Origin: Bifidobacterium leontopitheci
GTDB lineage: Bacteria; Actinomycetota; Actinomycetes; Actinomycetales; Bifidobacteriaceae
Assembly (NCBI RefSeq): GCF_009193355.1
Contig: NZ_WBVT01000029.1
Location: forward strand, 1-42,701
Direction of reading: 5' to 3'
DNA: 42,701 bases
Shown here: positions 26,056 to 34,883 of the stretch, one piece after another
Numbering within the stretch: the first letter of the stretch is position 1
Layout: each line of letters starts with the position of its first letter
The notes under the pieces: model-generated
Told to the model about the DNA's origin: nothing
What the model saw: the letters and a program-made list of their open reading frames with translations, nothing else
Databases searched by the model: none
Translations under genes and position numbers: made by a program

Positions 26056-26231
26056 ACGGCTTCCAGTCCATAGCGGAGACGCGTGCGGTTGAGCAGCTCG
26101 CGAATGTCGATGGTTTCCTCGATGTAATCCTTCGCGTCGGAAAGAAATGCCGGCGTGACGTCGCCTCCTTCCATATGCGCGGAGTGGATGACCTTGGCCA
26201 CGCCAATCGCGCGTGTTTCGCGTTCCGTCAT
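26052..26231 (-). CDS. VbhA-like Fic antitoxin
   Basis: A 59-residue helical protein. SAHMEG (residues 17-22) fits the inhibitory-helix pattern S/T-x-x-x-E-G/N of class I Fic antitoxins, with Glu21 as the residue expected to enter the toxin's ATP site. The downstream part (LSDAKDYIEETIDIRELLNRT) fits the VbhA-family C-terminus. An AAGGAGG ribosome site supports the ATG at 26231. The 4-bp ATGA overlap with the fic gene indicates translational coupling. The antitoxin frame is intact while the toxin is not. Confidence 0.85.
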   Translation of the reverse strand: MTERETRAIGVAKVIHSAHMEGGDVTPAFLSDAKDYIEETIDIRELLNRTRLRYGLEAV

Positions 26232-26316
26232 GTCAGCCTCCTTGTATTCCATGATAAGACGATGCCACAAATACCCGGGGGAAAGTACCGCCTGACGGCG
26301 TTCGCGTGTCCGCCCG

Positions 26317-27591
26317 CTAGGCCGCCGTCTTCGTCGGATCCTTCTGCAGCACGAGGAACACGAGCGCGACGACCAGCAGGATCGCGATCGAGAGCACGCC
26401 GAGCGACGCGTTGCCGGTCAGCGACGTGGTGGTCGCCACGAGGAACGTGCCGAGGATGCTCGCCGTCTTGCCGAAGATGTCGTACAGGCCGTAGTACTCG
26501 TTGGCGTGGTTCTTGGGGATGATCTTGCCGTAGTACGAGCGGCTCAGCGCCTGGATGCCGCCCTGGAACATGCCGACGAGGATCGCCAGGATCCAGAACT
26601 CAACCGCCGTCTTCAAAAAGAACGTCGCGAAGAACACGATGCCCATGTACGCGACGACCGCGGCCATGATCATCGGCTTGCAGCCGAACCTGCCGGCGAG
26701 GCGGCCGTACAGGATCGCGCAGGGGAACGCGACGAACTGCGTGACCAGCAGCGCCACCACCAGCTGCGTCGAGTCGATGCCCAGCTGCGTGCCGTACGAC
26801 GTGCTCATCGAGATCACCGTGTTCACCGCGTCGATGTAGAAGAAGAACGCGATCATGAACATCCACAGCGGCTTGTTGCGCACCAGCTTGCGCATCGTGC
26901 CGGCAAGCTCGGTGAACGTTCCGCGCACCGCCTCGCGCGTGTGCTCGCGGGTCGCGCGGTAGTGCACCTGACGGTAGCTGGTCAGCAGCGGAATTGTGAA
27001 CGCCACCCACCAGATGGCCGTGATGACGAAGCTCGCGCGCGTGCAGGCGGCCGTCGACCAGCCGAGCAGCGAGGGGCCGCCGAAGATCAGCGCGATGCAG
27101 GCGATGAACGGCACGGTCGAACCGACGTACCCCCAGCCGTAGCCGTGCGAGGAGACCTTGTCCATGCGCTCGTTCGTGGTCGTGTCGATGAGCATGGAGT
27201 CGTAGAACGTGAGCGAGCCGTTCAGGCCGATCGTCGCCAGCACATACACGATGAGGAACGGCAGCCAGGTGAGCGGCAGGGCCATCGCGCAGCACATGAC
27301 CGCGCCCGTGCCGAAGAAGCCGAGGAAGAACTTGACTTTCATGCCCTGCACGTCGGCGATCGAGCCGAGCAGCGGCATGAGCAACGCGATCACCAGCGAG
27401 GCGATGGTCTGCGCGTAGCCCCACGCGGAGACGATGTTGCCGTCCTTGGGCATCAGCGAGTTCGCGTAGATCGGCACGACGGCGGTGGAGAGCAGCACGA
27501 ACGCGGAGTTGCCGACGTCGTAGATGATCCACTTCTTCTCGCGGGACGTGAGTTTCGCTTCGGCGGTCGGCGCTGTGGCTGTGTCGTTCAT
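26317..27591 (-). CDS. UMF1/Atg22-type MFS transporter
   Basis: A 424-residue, ~12-helix membrane protein of the UMF1 group. Family hallmarks are EKKWIIYDVGNSAFVLLSTAVVPIYANS at the N-terminus, LNGSLTFYDSMLIDTTTNERMDKVSSHGYGWGYVGS in the middle, and GMFQGGIQALSRSYYGKIIPKNHANEYYGLYDIFGKTAS in the second half. The substrate of bacterial members is unknown; the eukaryotic relative Atg22 exports amino acids from vacuoles. AGGAGCACAC precedes the ATG at 27591. It shares direction with the PfkB gene 201 bp upstream, but a GTCAC palindrome separates them. Confidence 0.9.
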   Translation of the reverse strand: MNDTATAPTAEAKLTSREKKWIIYDVGNSAFVLLSTAVVPIYANSLMPKDGNIVSAWGYAQTIASLVIALLMPLLGSIADVQGMKVKFFLGFFGTGAVMCCAMALPLTWLPFLIVYVLATIGLNGSLTFYDSMLIDTTTNERMDKVSSHGYGWGYVGSTVPFIACIALIFGGPSLLGWSTAACTRASFVITAIWWVAFTIPLLTSYRQVHYRATREHTREAVRGTFTELAGTMRKLVRNKPLWMFMIAFFFYIDAVNTVISMSTSYGTQLGIDSTQLVVALLVTQFVAFPCAILYGRLAGRFGCKPMIMAAVVAYMGIVFFATFFLKTAVEFWILAILVGMFQGGIQALSRSYYGKIIPKNHANEYYGLYDIFGKTASILGTFLVATTTSLTGNASLGVLSIAILLVVALVFLVLQKDPTKTAA

Positions 27592-27722
27592 GTGTGCTCC
27601 TAACGGGTGTCCTTCACCATCGTACGGTGCCGGACGCCCGCGACGCGGCGCACAAGTGAACGCCGCATGAATTTTCCCGGCGGTGAGTGCGGTGGCGCGC
27701 GTCACGGTGCGGTCGCCATATC

Positions 27723-27750
27723 GTCACTCTGCTTGGGCGAGCACAGTGAC
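27723..27750. repeat. GTCAC...GTGAC palindrome
   Basis: A 28-bp imperfect palindrome, GTCACTCTGCTTGGGCGAGC followed by ACAGTGAC, of the same family as those at 10586-10690, 29472-29499, 35110-35275 and 41812-41910. Confidence 0.65.
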
Positions 27751-27791
27751 GGCAGCGCAGGACAACGCGGACGCGTCCGGATGTCGCGCAC

Positions 27792-28853
27792 TCACTCGGC
27801 TTTGCGGCGTGCGACATCCTCGGTGCGCTCAACCAGCGCGATCGCCTCGTCGAAGTCCGGGCAGTCGGGCACGCCGTTGACCGACCGCTGGATCGCCAGC
27901 GAGGCCGCCGCGTTCGCGATCTGCACGGCGTCGCGCAACGACCATCCGCGTGCCAGCAGCGCGCACATCGCGCCGGTATGGCAGGCGCCGGCCGACCGGG
28001 TGTGCTTCGCCTTGGTCGGATATCCGGCAACGTATTCCACGTCGCCGCCGGGCGTGCGCACCCAAGCGCCGCGCGAGCCTGCGCGAACCACGAGCGGCGC
28101 GCGCAATGCGGTGCCGAGCCGGCTGCACAACGATTTCATCGACTCGTCGAAGCCGCCGCCCACGGTCATCGACATCGTGTCGTCCAGACTCACGCCCAGC
28201 CGTTCGGCCAGCGTGCGCGCCTCCTGCCGGTTGCACGACCAGATCGGCCGGGCCAACACCAGATCCTCCAGCAGCTGGTCGCTGACCATGTGCAGCGTGT
28301 TCGTCGGATTGAGCACGATGCGGTACGCGCGCTGCGACGGATCGGCGATCGTGCGGTCCACGAACGCGTCGATGCCGGCCGCGCTGTGGTCCATCAGCGT
28401 GTTGCCGCTGATGTGCACGACGTCGCCCTCGCCCGGCTCCACGCAGTCGAACGTGGTCTCGTTGCCCTGCGCCTCCGCGCCGTAGGTGGCGATGAACGTC
28501 TTGCGTTCGCCGTCGTTGAGCACCAGACGGAACCCGGAATCCGCGTCGATGCGGTCCTGGCCGATGTGCTCGATGCCTGCGTCGGCGCACGCGTCGCGGA
28601 TCATCGACGCCCACGGGCCTGTGCCGATGATGCCGGCGTGACGGGTCGTAGCGCCCATGCGGCTGGCCGCGTGCATCGCGCGGAAGCTGCCGCCGATCGA
28701 CGGCATGGTGTGGTTCGAGACGGCGAATCCGCCGGCCTTGGGCATGGCGTTGACGTCCATCATGATGTCCACCCACACCTGTCCCAGCGAAATGACCGTG
28801 GGATGCGGGGTGTCGTGTTTGCGCGCGAGCAGCGCGCCGAGCGAGTCGAGCAT
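27792..28853 (-). CDS. PfkB-family sugar kinase homologue with altered active site
   Basis: A 353-residue ribokinase-fold protein. Family features are VISLGQVWVDIMMDVNAMPKAGGF at the N-terminus, SIGGSFRAMHAASRMGA (GG-N/A-type substrate loop), GIIGTGPWASMIRDACADAGIEH and VVRAGSRGAWVRTPGG. The usual signature 2 (D-T-x-GAGD with the catalytic Asp) reads HTRSAGACHTGAMCALL: GACH in place of GAGD, so His sits where the base Asp is expected. AAGGAGGATACG before the ATG at 28853 fixes the start. It is either a kinase with altered chemistry or a sugar-binding non-enzyme. No pathway partner is adjacent. Confidence 0.85.
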   Translation of the reverse strand: MLDSLGALLARKHDTPHPTVISLGQVWVDIMMDVNAMPKAGGFAVSNHTMPSIGGSFRAMHAASRMGATTRHAGIIGTGPWASMIRDACADAGIEHIGQDRIDADSGFRLVLNDGERKTFIATYGAEAQGNETTFDCVEPGEGDVVHISGNTLMDHSAAGIDAFVDRTIADPSQRAYRIVLNPTNTLHMVSDQLLEDLVLARPIWSCNRQEARTLAERLGVSLDDTMSMTVGGGFDESMKSLCSRLGTALRAPLVVRAGSRGAWVRTPGGDVEYVAGYPTKAKHTRSAGACHTGAMCALLARGWSLRDAVQIANAAASLAIQRSVNGVPDCPDFDEAIALVERTEDVARRKAE

Positions 28854-29115
28854 CGTATCCTCCTTGATATGTCGATTCAAACCGACTGTACTGCGATTGT
28901 ATGAAGACTTGCTGAGAGCGGCAATACGCACGGAGGATGATGGTGGGAGCGTGGTATGCGGCGATGTGTGGCGGGACGCGCGTGGCGCGGCGGTATGATA
29001 CACGCTGGATTTGCGTTTGTATGTATTGAGCGGTATTATTGTGAAGTTGTGTGTTCAAGCCTGCGTGCTGGAACACAGGAAGACTTGAACATCAAGGTAT
29101 ACCAAGGAGTCCATC

Positions 29116-29310
29116 ATGGCAGCTCGTTGTGCAGTGTGCGGCAAGGGTCCGCAGGTCGGATACAGCGTTTCTCACTCGCATATCCGCAACAAGCGCACCT
29201 TCCGTCCGAACCTCCAGCCGGTTCGTACCACCGTTGACGGCCAGAACGTCCGCGTTCGCGTCTGCGTCAAGTGCCTCAAGGCCGGCAAGGTTCAGCGTGT
29301 GGTCGCGTGA
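29116..29310 (+). CDS. rpmB: 50S ribosomal protein L28
   Basis: A 64-residue L28 of the zinc-binding (C+) type: [22 protein letters not shown] carries the first Cys pair and [14 protein letters not shown] the second. [12 protein letters not shown] is the conserved rRNA-binding segment. CAAGGAG is the ribosome site. A strong terminator follows, so it is a single-gene unit; recG lies downstream, as in other actinobacteria. Confidence 0.97.
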   Translation: MAARCAVCGKGPQVGYSVSHSHIRNKRTFRPNLQPVRTTVDGQNVRVRVCVKCLKAGKVQRVVA

Positions 29311-29330
29311 ACCGCGCTCTAGCGCTTTGC

Positions 29331-29368
29331 AAACCCCGTGAGTCGCAAGACTTGCGGGGTTTCTTTTT
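29331..29368 (+). terminator. intrinsic terminator of rpmB
   Basis: AAACCCCG (29331-29338) pairs with CGGGGTTT (29355-29362), with AGTC/GACT continuing the stem through G-U pairs, and CTTTTT follows. A canonical factor-independent terminator. Confidence 0.92.
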
Positions 29369-29648
29369 ACCCGAACGCGGGGCGTGCGCGGTGTGGGGCG
29401 CGTCCGGTCGCGCGATATTACGGCTCAACGACATCACCGTGGTCAGGGTTCTCTCACCGTGCACGGGTTGCGTCACTGTGCAAGGGCGAGCAGAGTGACG
29501 CGGTGGGCGTCTGATTCCGGGCGTGTCGCGTCACGCTGTCCGAGTCGCGCGTCACTGTGCTCGGGGGAGGGCGGATCCGGGGCTAGGGTGCGCCGTAGTT
29601 TTGGCTAGGGGCCGATAAAGTCGGCTCGGGCGGGGACAATGACAGGTT
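29369..29648. other. intergenic region before recG with GTCAC palindromes
   Basis: No gene. One palindrome of the GTCAC family occupies 29472-29499 (GTCACTGTGCAAGGGCGAGC then AGAGTGAC), and partial copies lie near 29530-29570 (GTCACGCTGTCCG; GTCACTGTGCTCG). Confidence 0.5.
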
Positions 29649-32453
29649 ATGGGCACTTCGAGGAACACTAGGACATCGACGGGCGAGTCGCCGTTGCCGG
29701 CGTCGCGGTCAGATGCGGCCGCTTTGGGCGCGGCGTCGCGGTCGACCAAGCGGCCGACCAAGCAATCGACAGTGCAATCGGAGTCACAATCGGCGTCACA
29801 ATCGACAGGGCAGTCGGCAGTGCGGTCGGCCAAGCGGTCGGCAGCACATCCGACAGCGCAACCCACTGCGAAACCGGCGTCACAGCCGGCATCGCAATCA
29901 TCGTCGCACCCGACGTCACTGCCGCCGACGTCACTGCCGTCAACGTCGCCATCACCGACCGCCGGCCGGACGGTGAACTGGCTGACTCCGCTCTCCTCGC
30001 TGATGACCAACAAACGCCGCGTCGGCGCGCTGAAAAGCCTCGGCGTCGTCAGCGTCGGCGACGCACTGACCTACTATCCGTTCCGCGTGACCGATCCCGT
30101 GCCGTTGCGCGCGCTGCGTGAGGCGCGCGCCGGCGAGCGCATGGCGTTCGCCGCGCTCGTGCGCAACCTCAGAGTCGTGCCGATGAACGCCCGCCGCGGC
30201 TATCGTCTCGAGGCGATCGTCGACGACAGCGACTTCGCCGCATCCCGCCGCGTCGCCGGAGCCGTGGCGCGTCTCGTGTTCTTCTCGTACAAGAAACAGT
30301 ACGTCGACTGGGTGAGCATGCGGCTGCGCAACGGTTCCACCGTGGTCGTCGCCGGCGAGCCGAGCGAGTTCAACGGCCAGCTGCAGTTCACGCACCCCGA
30401 CGTGATGACGGTCGCGCCCGCCGCAGCCGACGCGGACAATCCCGGCGTCGTCACCATGTCCACGTTGAAATACGACGCCGATACGGTCGACGAGGCGCTG
30501 CGCCGCGTCAGCCGGCCGCGTCCGGTGTACCATGCGACCTCGCGCATCTCCAGCGAGCACATCCACGAGTCGATCCTGCAGTGTCTGACGGCGCTGGAGC
30601 AGTCAGACGGCGACGACAGTGCGCCTGCCGACGCCGCACTGTCTCGCGCGATACCGGACGTGCTGCCCGAGCCGGTACGCGCGGCGCGACGGCTCATGCA
30701 CCGGGCGGAAGCGTTCCGCGCGATCCATGACCCGCGCGACCCCAAGGATTTCAAACGAGCCATCGACACGCTGCGGTACGAGGAGGCGTTCGTCTCGCAG
30801 ACCGCGCTGCTCGAGACGCGCCGGCACGCCGCCAAACAGGACGCCCACCCGTGCCCGGACGTCACGCTGCGCGACCGGTTCATTGCCTCACTGCCGTTCC
30901 CGCTCACCGGTGGCCAGCGCGAGGTGATCGACGACATCGCCGCCGACATGAGTCGCGACTATCCGATGCAGCGGCTGCTGCAGGGCGAGGTCGGCTCCGG
31001 CAAGACAGTCGTCGCCGTTGCCGCGATGCTCGAGGCGGTCGGCTCCGGCCGGCAGGCGGTGCTCGTCGCGCCCACGCAGGTGCTCGCCGAACAGCATGCC
31101 GACACGATCCGCCGCATGATGGAGACCATGGGGACGGCCGACAGTGCCGTTACCGCCGACGACTCCGACAACGCCACCGCAGTGCCGGTCATCCTGCTGA
31201 CCGGCGGCATGAAACTCGCCGCACGACGCCGCGCACTGGCCATGGCCGCAAGCGGAACGCCCTGCATCATCGTCGCCACGCACGCCGCGTTCTCCAAGAC
31301 CTTCCAAGCGCCGAACCTGGCGCTCGCCGTGATCGACGAACAGCACCGCTTCGGCGTCGAACAACGCGAATCCCTGCGCGGCAAGGCCGAACTCGCGCCG
31401 CACCTGCTGGTGATGACCGCCACGCCGATCCCGCGCACCGCCGCCATGACCTGGTTCGGCGACCTCGACATCTCGTGGCTGACCGAACTGCCGGGCGGCC
31501 GCAAGCCGATCCGCACGTTCATCGTGCCCGAGGCGGACGGGGCGACCATGGGGCGCATGTTCGCGCTCATCCGTTCGCGCGTGGACGCCGGCGAACGCGC
31601 GTACGTGGTCTGCCCGCGCATCGACGAGGACGAGCCGGACGATGAGGCGGCTGCCGGCGCGCGCGGTTCGGCGCGGTCGGCCGGCGACGTCGACGGGCCT
31701 GACATCGGCGTCTACGACGAGTCGGACGCCTACGCGCGGGCCGGCTCGCGAGGCGGGGCAGGGGGTGCGGCTGCGACCTCAGCCAGTCGAGGGTCGTCGG
31801 CGGGTGCCGGTGACGACGGCGAACCGGCTCCGCAGCGGCCGCCGCTGCACGCCGTGAGCGAGATCGATCGCAGGCTGAGCGCATTGCCGCAGTTCCGGGG
31901 CGTCCGGTTCGCCACGTTGACCGGACGCGACGATGACGAGACCAAGCAGCGGGTCATGGCCGCGTTCGCAAGCGGCGAGACGCCGGTGCTCGTGGCGACC
32001 ACGGTCATCGAGGTCGGCGTGGACGTGCCGCAGGCCAGCTGCATCGTGATCTTCGACGCGGACCGGTACGGTCTGTCGCAGCTGCATCAGCTGCGAGGCC
32101 GCGTGGGGCGAGGCGGCACGAACAGCTGGGCGTTCCTCATCTCGCGCGCCGAGCCGGGCAGCCCCGCCGAACAGCGCCTGCAGGTGATTCAGGGCACGCT
32201 CGACGGCGCCGAGATCGCGCAGGCCGACTTGGAATTCCGCGGGGCTGGCGACGTGCTCGGTGACGCGCAGTCCGGCGGCAAGTCAAGCCTCAAGCTGCTG
32301 CGCGTGGTCAAGGACGCGAAGCTCATCACCGACGCGCGCGAGCGGGCCGAACGGCTGCTCGCCGACGACCCGGACCTGACTGCCCACGTGCAGCTCGCCG
32401 GCGCGGTGCTCGACTTCACCCGCGGCAACGAGGCGTTCCTCATCAGCAGCTGA
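29649..32453 (+). CDS. recG: ATP-dependent DNA helicase RecG
   Basis: A 934-residue helicase that reverses stalled replication forks and branch-migrates Holliday junctions. The wedge domain starts near residue 105 (VNWLTPLSSLMTNKRRVGALKSLGV). Motif I is GEVGSGKTVVA (about 446-456), motif II DEQHRFG (about 562), motif III TATPIPRT, and motif VI QLHQLRGRVGRGG (about 814), all intact. It is much longer than E. coli RecG (693) because of a ~100-residue Ser/Gln/Thr/Pro low-complexity N-terminus and an ~80-residue Gly/Ala/Asp insertion (about 665-735) between helicase motifs. The ribosome site at 29649 is poor, so a downstream start is possible. Confidence 0.95.
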   Translation: MGTSRNTRTSTGESPLPASRSDAAALGAASRSTKRPTKQSTVQSESQSASQSTGQSAVRSAKRSAAHPTAQPTAKPASQPASQSSSHPTSLPPTSLPSTSPSPTAGRTVNWLTPLSSLMTNKRRVGALKSLGVVSVGDALTYYPFRVTDPVPLRALREARAGERMAFAALVRNLRVVPMNARRGYRLEAIVDDSDFAASRRVAGAVARLVFFSYKKQYVDWVSMRLRNGSTVVVAGEPSEFNGQLQFTHPDVMTVAPAAADADNPGVVTMSTLKYDADTVDEALRRVSRPRPVYHATSRISSEHIHESILQCLTALEQSDGDDSAPADAALSRAIPDVLPEPVRAARRLMHRAEAFRAIHDPRDPKDFKRAIDTLRYEEAFVSQTALLETRRHAAKQDAHPCPDVTLRDRFIASLPFPLTGGQREVIDDIAADMSRDYPMQRLLQGEVGSGKTVVAVAAMLEAVGSGRQAVLVAPTQVLAEQHADTIRRMMETMGTADSAVTADDSDNATAVPVILLTGGMKLAARRRALAMAASGTPCIIVATHAAFSKTFQAPNLALAVIDEQHRFGVEQRESLRGKAELAPHLLVMTATPIPRTAAMTWFGDLDISWLTELPGGRKPIRTFIVPEADGATMGRMFALIRSRVDAGERAYVVCPRIDEDEPDDEAAAGARGSARSAGDVDGPDIGVYDESDAYARAGSRGGAGGAAATSASRGSSAGAGDDGEPAPQRPPLHAVSEIDRRLSALPQFRGVRFATLTGRDDDETKQRVMAAFASGETPVLVATTVIEVGVDVPQASCIVIFDADRYGLSQLHQLRGRVGRGGTNSWAFLISRAEPGSPAEQRLQVIQGTLDGAEIAQADLEFRGAGDVLGDAQSGGKSSLKLLRVVKDAKLITDARERAERLLADDPDLTAHVQLAGAVLDFTRGNEAFLISS

Positions 32454-32463
32454 GTGCGGTGAA

Positions 32464-32683
32464 TTTGGCTTGACTTGGACGCTATTCCGGAATAGGCGGG
32501 CATCGGGTTGGGTAACACGCACTTTGTAAACGCTTATATCGTTGTTTTAAACGCTTACAAACGCTTGTTGTTTGACGGGGATGCCCGCCTAGTCCGGAAT
32601 GCGCCGCCAGGCAGGCCGTTTTCTTGAATCGGCGTTGGCTGGTGGGCGCGTGGCATGGCGTTGTTCGCTGTGGCGTCGTGCGT
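32464..32683. repeat. 220-bp two-copy structured element, copy 1
   Basis: A 21-bp outer stem (32484-32504 with 32580-32600, one mismatch) encloses an inner inverted repeat TTTGTAAACGCTT...AAACGCTTACAAA. A ~80-bp conserved flank follows (GGCCGTTTTCT; GTGGCATGGC; TTGTTCGCTGT). The homologous copy is at 42276-42496. The segment AGGCG/CGCCT of the outer stem replaces CGTAG/CTACG of the other copy. It starts 10 bp after the recG stop. Confidence 0.85.
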
Positions 32684-32928
32684 CTCGGCCAAAGGCGATG
32701 GCCTCGGTTTCATGAATGACCAGCTGGCGTCATGCTCCTTCGTCATTCCTGCTCGCACCCCGCCCCTTGCCCCCCCGCCTGCGATGCCCGCCATAGATTA
32801 TTGGTATGACGTCGCGGCGATGCGGGTTTCCAATCATGGTTCAGTAGCTATCAAAGAGCCATCACGGCGGCCGCAGATGGGGCCGCCGTCATCGCGCGGT
32901 CTGTCACGGCCGATTGAGGGGGGTAACC
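32684..32928. other. upstream region of APC permease gene
   Basis: No gene is supported in this stretch. Nothing further is recognised beyond a possible promoter for the permease (TTATTGGTATGAC near 32800) and a GAGGGGGG ribosome site. Confidence 0.4.
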
Positions 32929-34728
32929 ATGAGCACAACCGGACAACTCGCGCCGCGTAAGTCAGGCGGCACGCCATCGCGCAGTCCCGCCACGTCGTCA
33001 CGCCGGCCAGCTACGCCACCGCACAGCCTGGGTGGCATGCCATCGCGCAATTCCACCGCCGTGCCGCGCAATCCCGCTGCGTCGCCACACGATTCCAACA
33101 CGCCGCCGCGCCGCCCCAGTCCCGCCGCGTCGCCGCGTGGCCTCGGCGCCGCGTCGCTGACGGCGCTCGCCGCCGGCAACATCATCGGACTGGGCGTCCT
33201 GTCGCTTGCAGGCATCGGCATCGGCATCACCGGTACCGGCCTGTGGATCGCCGCGCTTGCCGGCGGTCTGGCAGCTGCGCTCGCGCTCGCCCCGCAGCTG
33301 CTGGTCAGCGCCGCCGCCGACTGGCCGGGCGGGCAATACGAGCAGGTCGCCACGCTGCTGCCACGCACTGCAGGCGGCATCGTTGCGTACATCCTGTGCT
33401 TCCTCGTGTTCGACGTCACCGCCTACGCGCTGTCGGCCGCCGAGCTGCTGGGCCTGCCGCCGCTGGTTACAAGGCTGGTCGCCATCGTGCTCGTCGCCGC
33501 CGTGCTGTTGCTGCACATGGTCGGCGCCCGTGCCGCCGCCGCGACACAGCTCGTCATGACCGCCGTGCTCGCGCTCGCCTTGGGCGTGGCCGTCGCCGCG
33601 CTGGCACCGCACGTGCGGCTCGGATATTTGACAGCCGACACGTTCCTCGGCTCGCCGGCCGTGTTCGCGTTCGCCGCGGTGTACATGGCGTTCATGATGA
33701 ACGGTGCCGCCGTCGCCGCCAACTATTCCAGCGTCACGCGTGCACCGCGCCGGACGGTGCCGCGCGCCATGGCGGCTGCGCTGCTGATCGTGGTCGTGCT
33801 GTATGCGGCGGTCTGTCTGGTCGACGCCGGCGTGCTGCCGATCGGCCGCGTCGCCAATCAGGACCTGTCGGTGACGTTGGCCGCGTTCCTGCCGGCTCCC
33901 GCGGTCACGGCGCTGACGGTCGCCGTGTCCGCGTTCGCGTTGCTGACGTCCCTGAACGCGGTCGTCGGCTGGATCGCGTATCCGGTCGCCGCGGCCGCCG
34001 TGGACGGCTGGCTGCCACGCGAGCTGGCCGCACGTTCGCCGCGCACGGGCGCGCCGACGCTGCTGCTCGCCGTGCTGCTGATAGTGGCTGAGGTGCCGCT
34101 GATCGCCGGCGTTCCGGCGAAAACGGTGTCGTCGAGCGTGACGATATTGGTGGTTCTGGTGCAGCTGCTGGTCGCGGTCGCCGGATTGCGGCTCGCGTTG
34201 AGTGGTGGTGTTGGCGGTGACGCGGATGGTCGTACGGACGATGCAGGTGTGTCGGCGGCATCGGCGCGTGCGGCTCACGGTCGCCGCGACGTCGTTGGTG
34301 ATGACGTCGCTGATGATGACGTCACTGATGATGACGTCGCTGGTGATGACGTCGCTGGTGATGACGCCGCCGGTGATGACGTCGCTGGTGATGCCGCGAG
34401 CATCCGGCCCCTGCGGCGTTCCTCGCCCGGTCGCCGCGGTGCAGTCGATGACGGTGCCGTCGTTGACGGTGCCACTGACGCCGCTGCTGTCGTGCGCCGT
34501 GACGATGATGACGCCCCGGTCTGGCTGGTCCGTGTGCCGCGGGCGGTGCAGGTCGCGGCATGCGTGGCGGCGATCGTCGTGGACGTGCTGCTCGTGGCAT
34601 GGCTGCTGTATACGATGAACCGTCTGCTGATCGTCGGCAACCTCGTGTTGCTGGCGGTCGCCGTGATATCCGCGAGTGTCGTGCGGGCGTTGCGCGGGAG
34701 CACGGCAACGACTGATACACGGTCATAA
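32929..34728 (+). CDS. APC-superfamily permease with variable low-complexity regions
   Basis: A 599-residue membrane protein. The N-terminal ~65 residues are Pro/Ser/Arg-rich with degenerate SRSPATSSRRPATPP repeats. The transport domain begins LGAASLTALAAGNIIGLGVLSLAGIGIG, with the APC helix-1 GNIIGLGVL motif, and contains about 10-12 helices. A hydrophilic insertion after helix 10-11 (about residues 420-525) is dominated by seven 5-residue units of the DDVAG type, then VDDGAVVDGATDAAAVV. Two more helices end the protein. It is probably an amino acid or amine exchanger; the substrate is unknown. GAGGGGGG is the ribosome site, and the ATG at 32929 is preferred over one 15 bases upstream. Confidence 0.85.
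   Translation: MSTTGQLAPRKSGGTPSRSPATSSRRPATPPHSLGGMPSRNSTAVPRNPAASPHDSNTPPRRPSPAASPRGLGAASLTALAAGNIIGLGVLSLAGIGIGITGTGLWIAALAGGLAAALALAPQLLVSAAADWPGGQYEQVATLLPRTAGGIVAYILCFLVFDVTAYALSAAELLGLPPLVTRLVAIVLVAAVLLLHMVGARAAAATQLVMTAVLALALGVAVAALAPHVRLGYLTADTFLGSPAVFAFAAVYMAFMMNGAAVAANYSSVTRAPRRTVPRAMAAALLIVVVLYAAVCLVDAGVLPIGRVANQDLSVTLAAFLPAPAVTALTVAVSAFALLTSLNAVVGWIAYPVAAAAVDGWLPRELAARSPRTGAPTLLLAVLLIVAEVPLIAGVPAKTVSSSVTILVVLVQLLVAVAGLRLALSGGVGGDADGRTDDAGVSAASARAAHGRRDVVGDDVADDDVTDDDVAGDDVAGDDAAGDDVAGDAASIRPLRRSSPGRRGAVDDGAVVDGATDAAAVVRRDDDDAPVWLVRVPRAVQVAACVAAIVVDVLLVAWLLYTMNRLLIVGNLVLLAVAVISASVVRALRGSTATTDTRS
34291..34395 (+). repeat. coding 15-bp tandem repeat (7 units)
   Basis: Seven consecutive 15-bp units of the type GTCGCTGGTGATGAC encode DDVAG-like pentapeptides inside the permease loop. 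Units differ at one to three positions. Being a multiple of three, copy-number change keeps the frame. Confidence 0.9.
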
Positions 34729-34883
34729 GCAGTACGTATAGCTGTGGGTTTGCGTTGCCATGGGCAGCGGCCCTACGATGGGTTCAACGTTCGGGGGAAG
34801 TCGCGAAGATGCCCCTCGGGCCAGCCCCGGCACACGGGGCGGGCGTCCCGGTCAGACGCCGTTATCCGAGCAAGGAGTTCATT

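Noticed and set aside
26506..27603. 365-codon plus-strand open frame
   Set aside because: Antisense to the UMF1 transporter gene, with extreme Arg/Asp/His content and no domain.
32998..34278. 426-codon minus-strand open frame
   Set aside because: Antisense to the APC permease gene and low-complexity Gln/Arg/His-rich.
34759..34883. Riboswitch before the 38-codon ORF
   Set aside because: A GC-rich hairpin is present, but no conserved aptamer core of a known class could be recognised.
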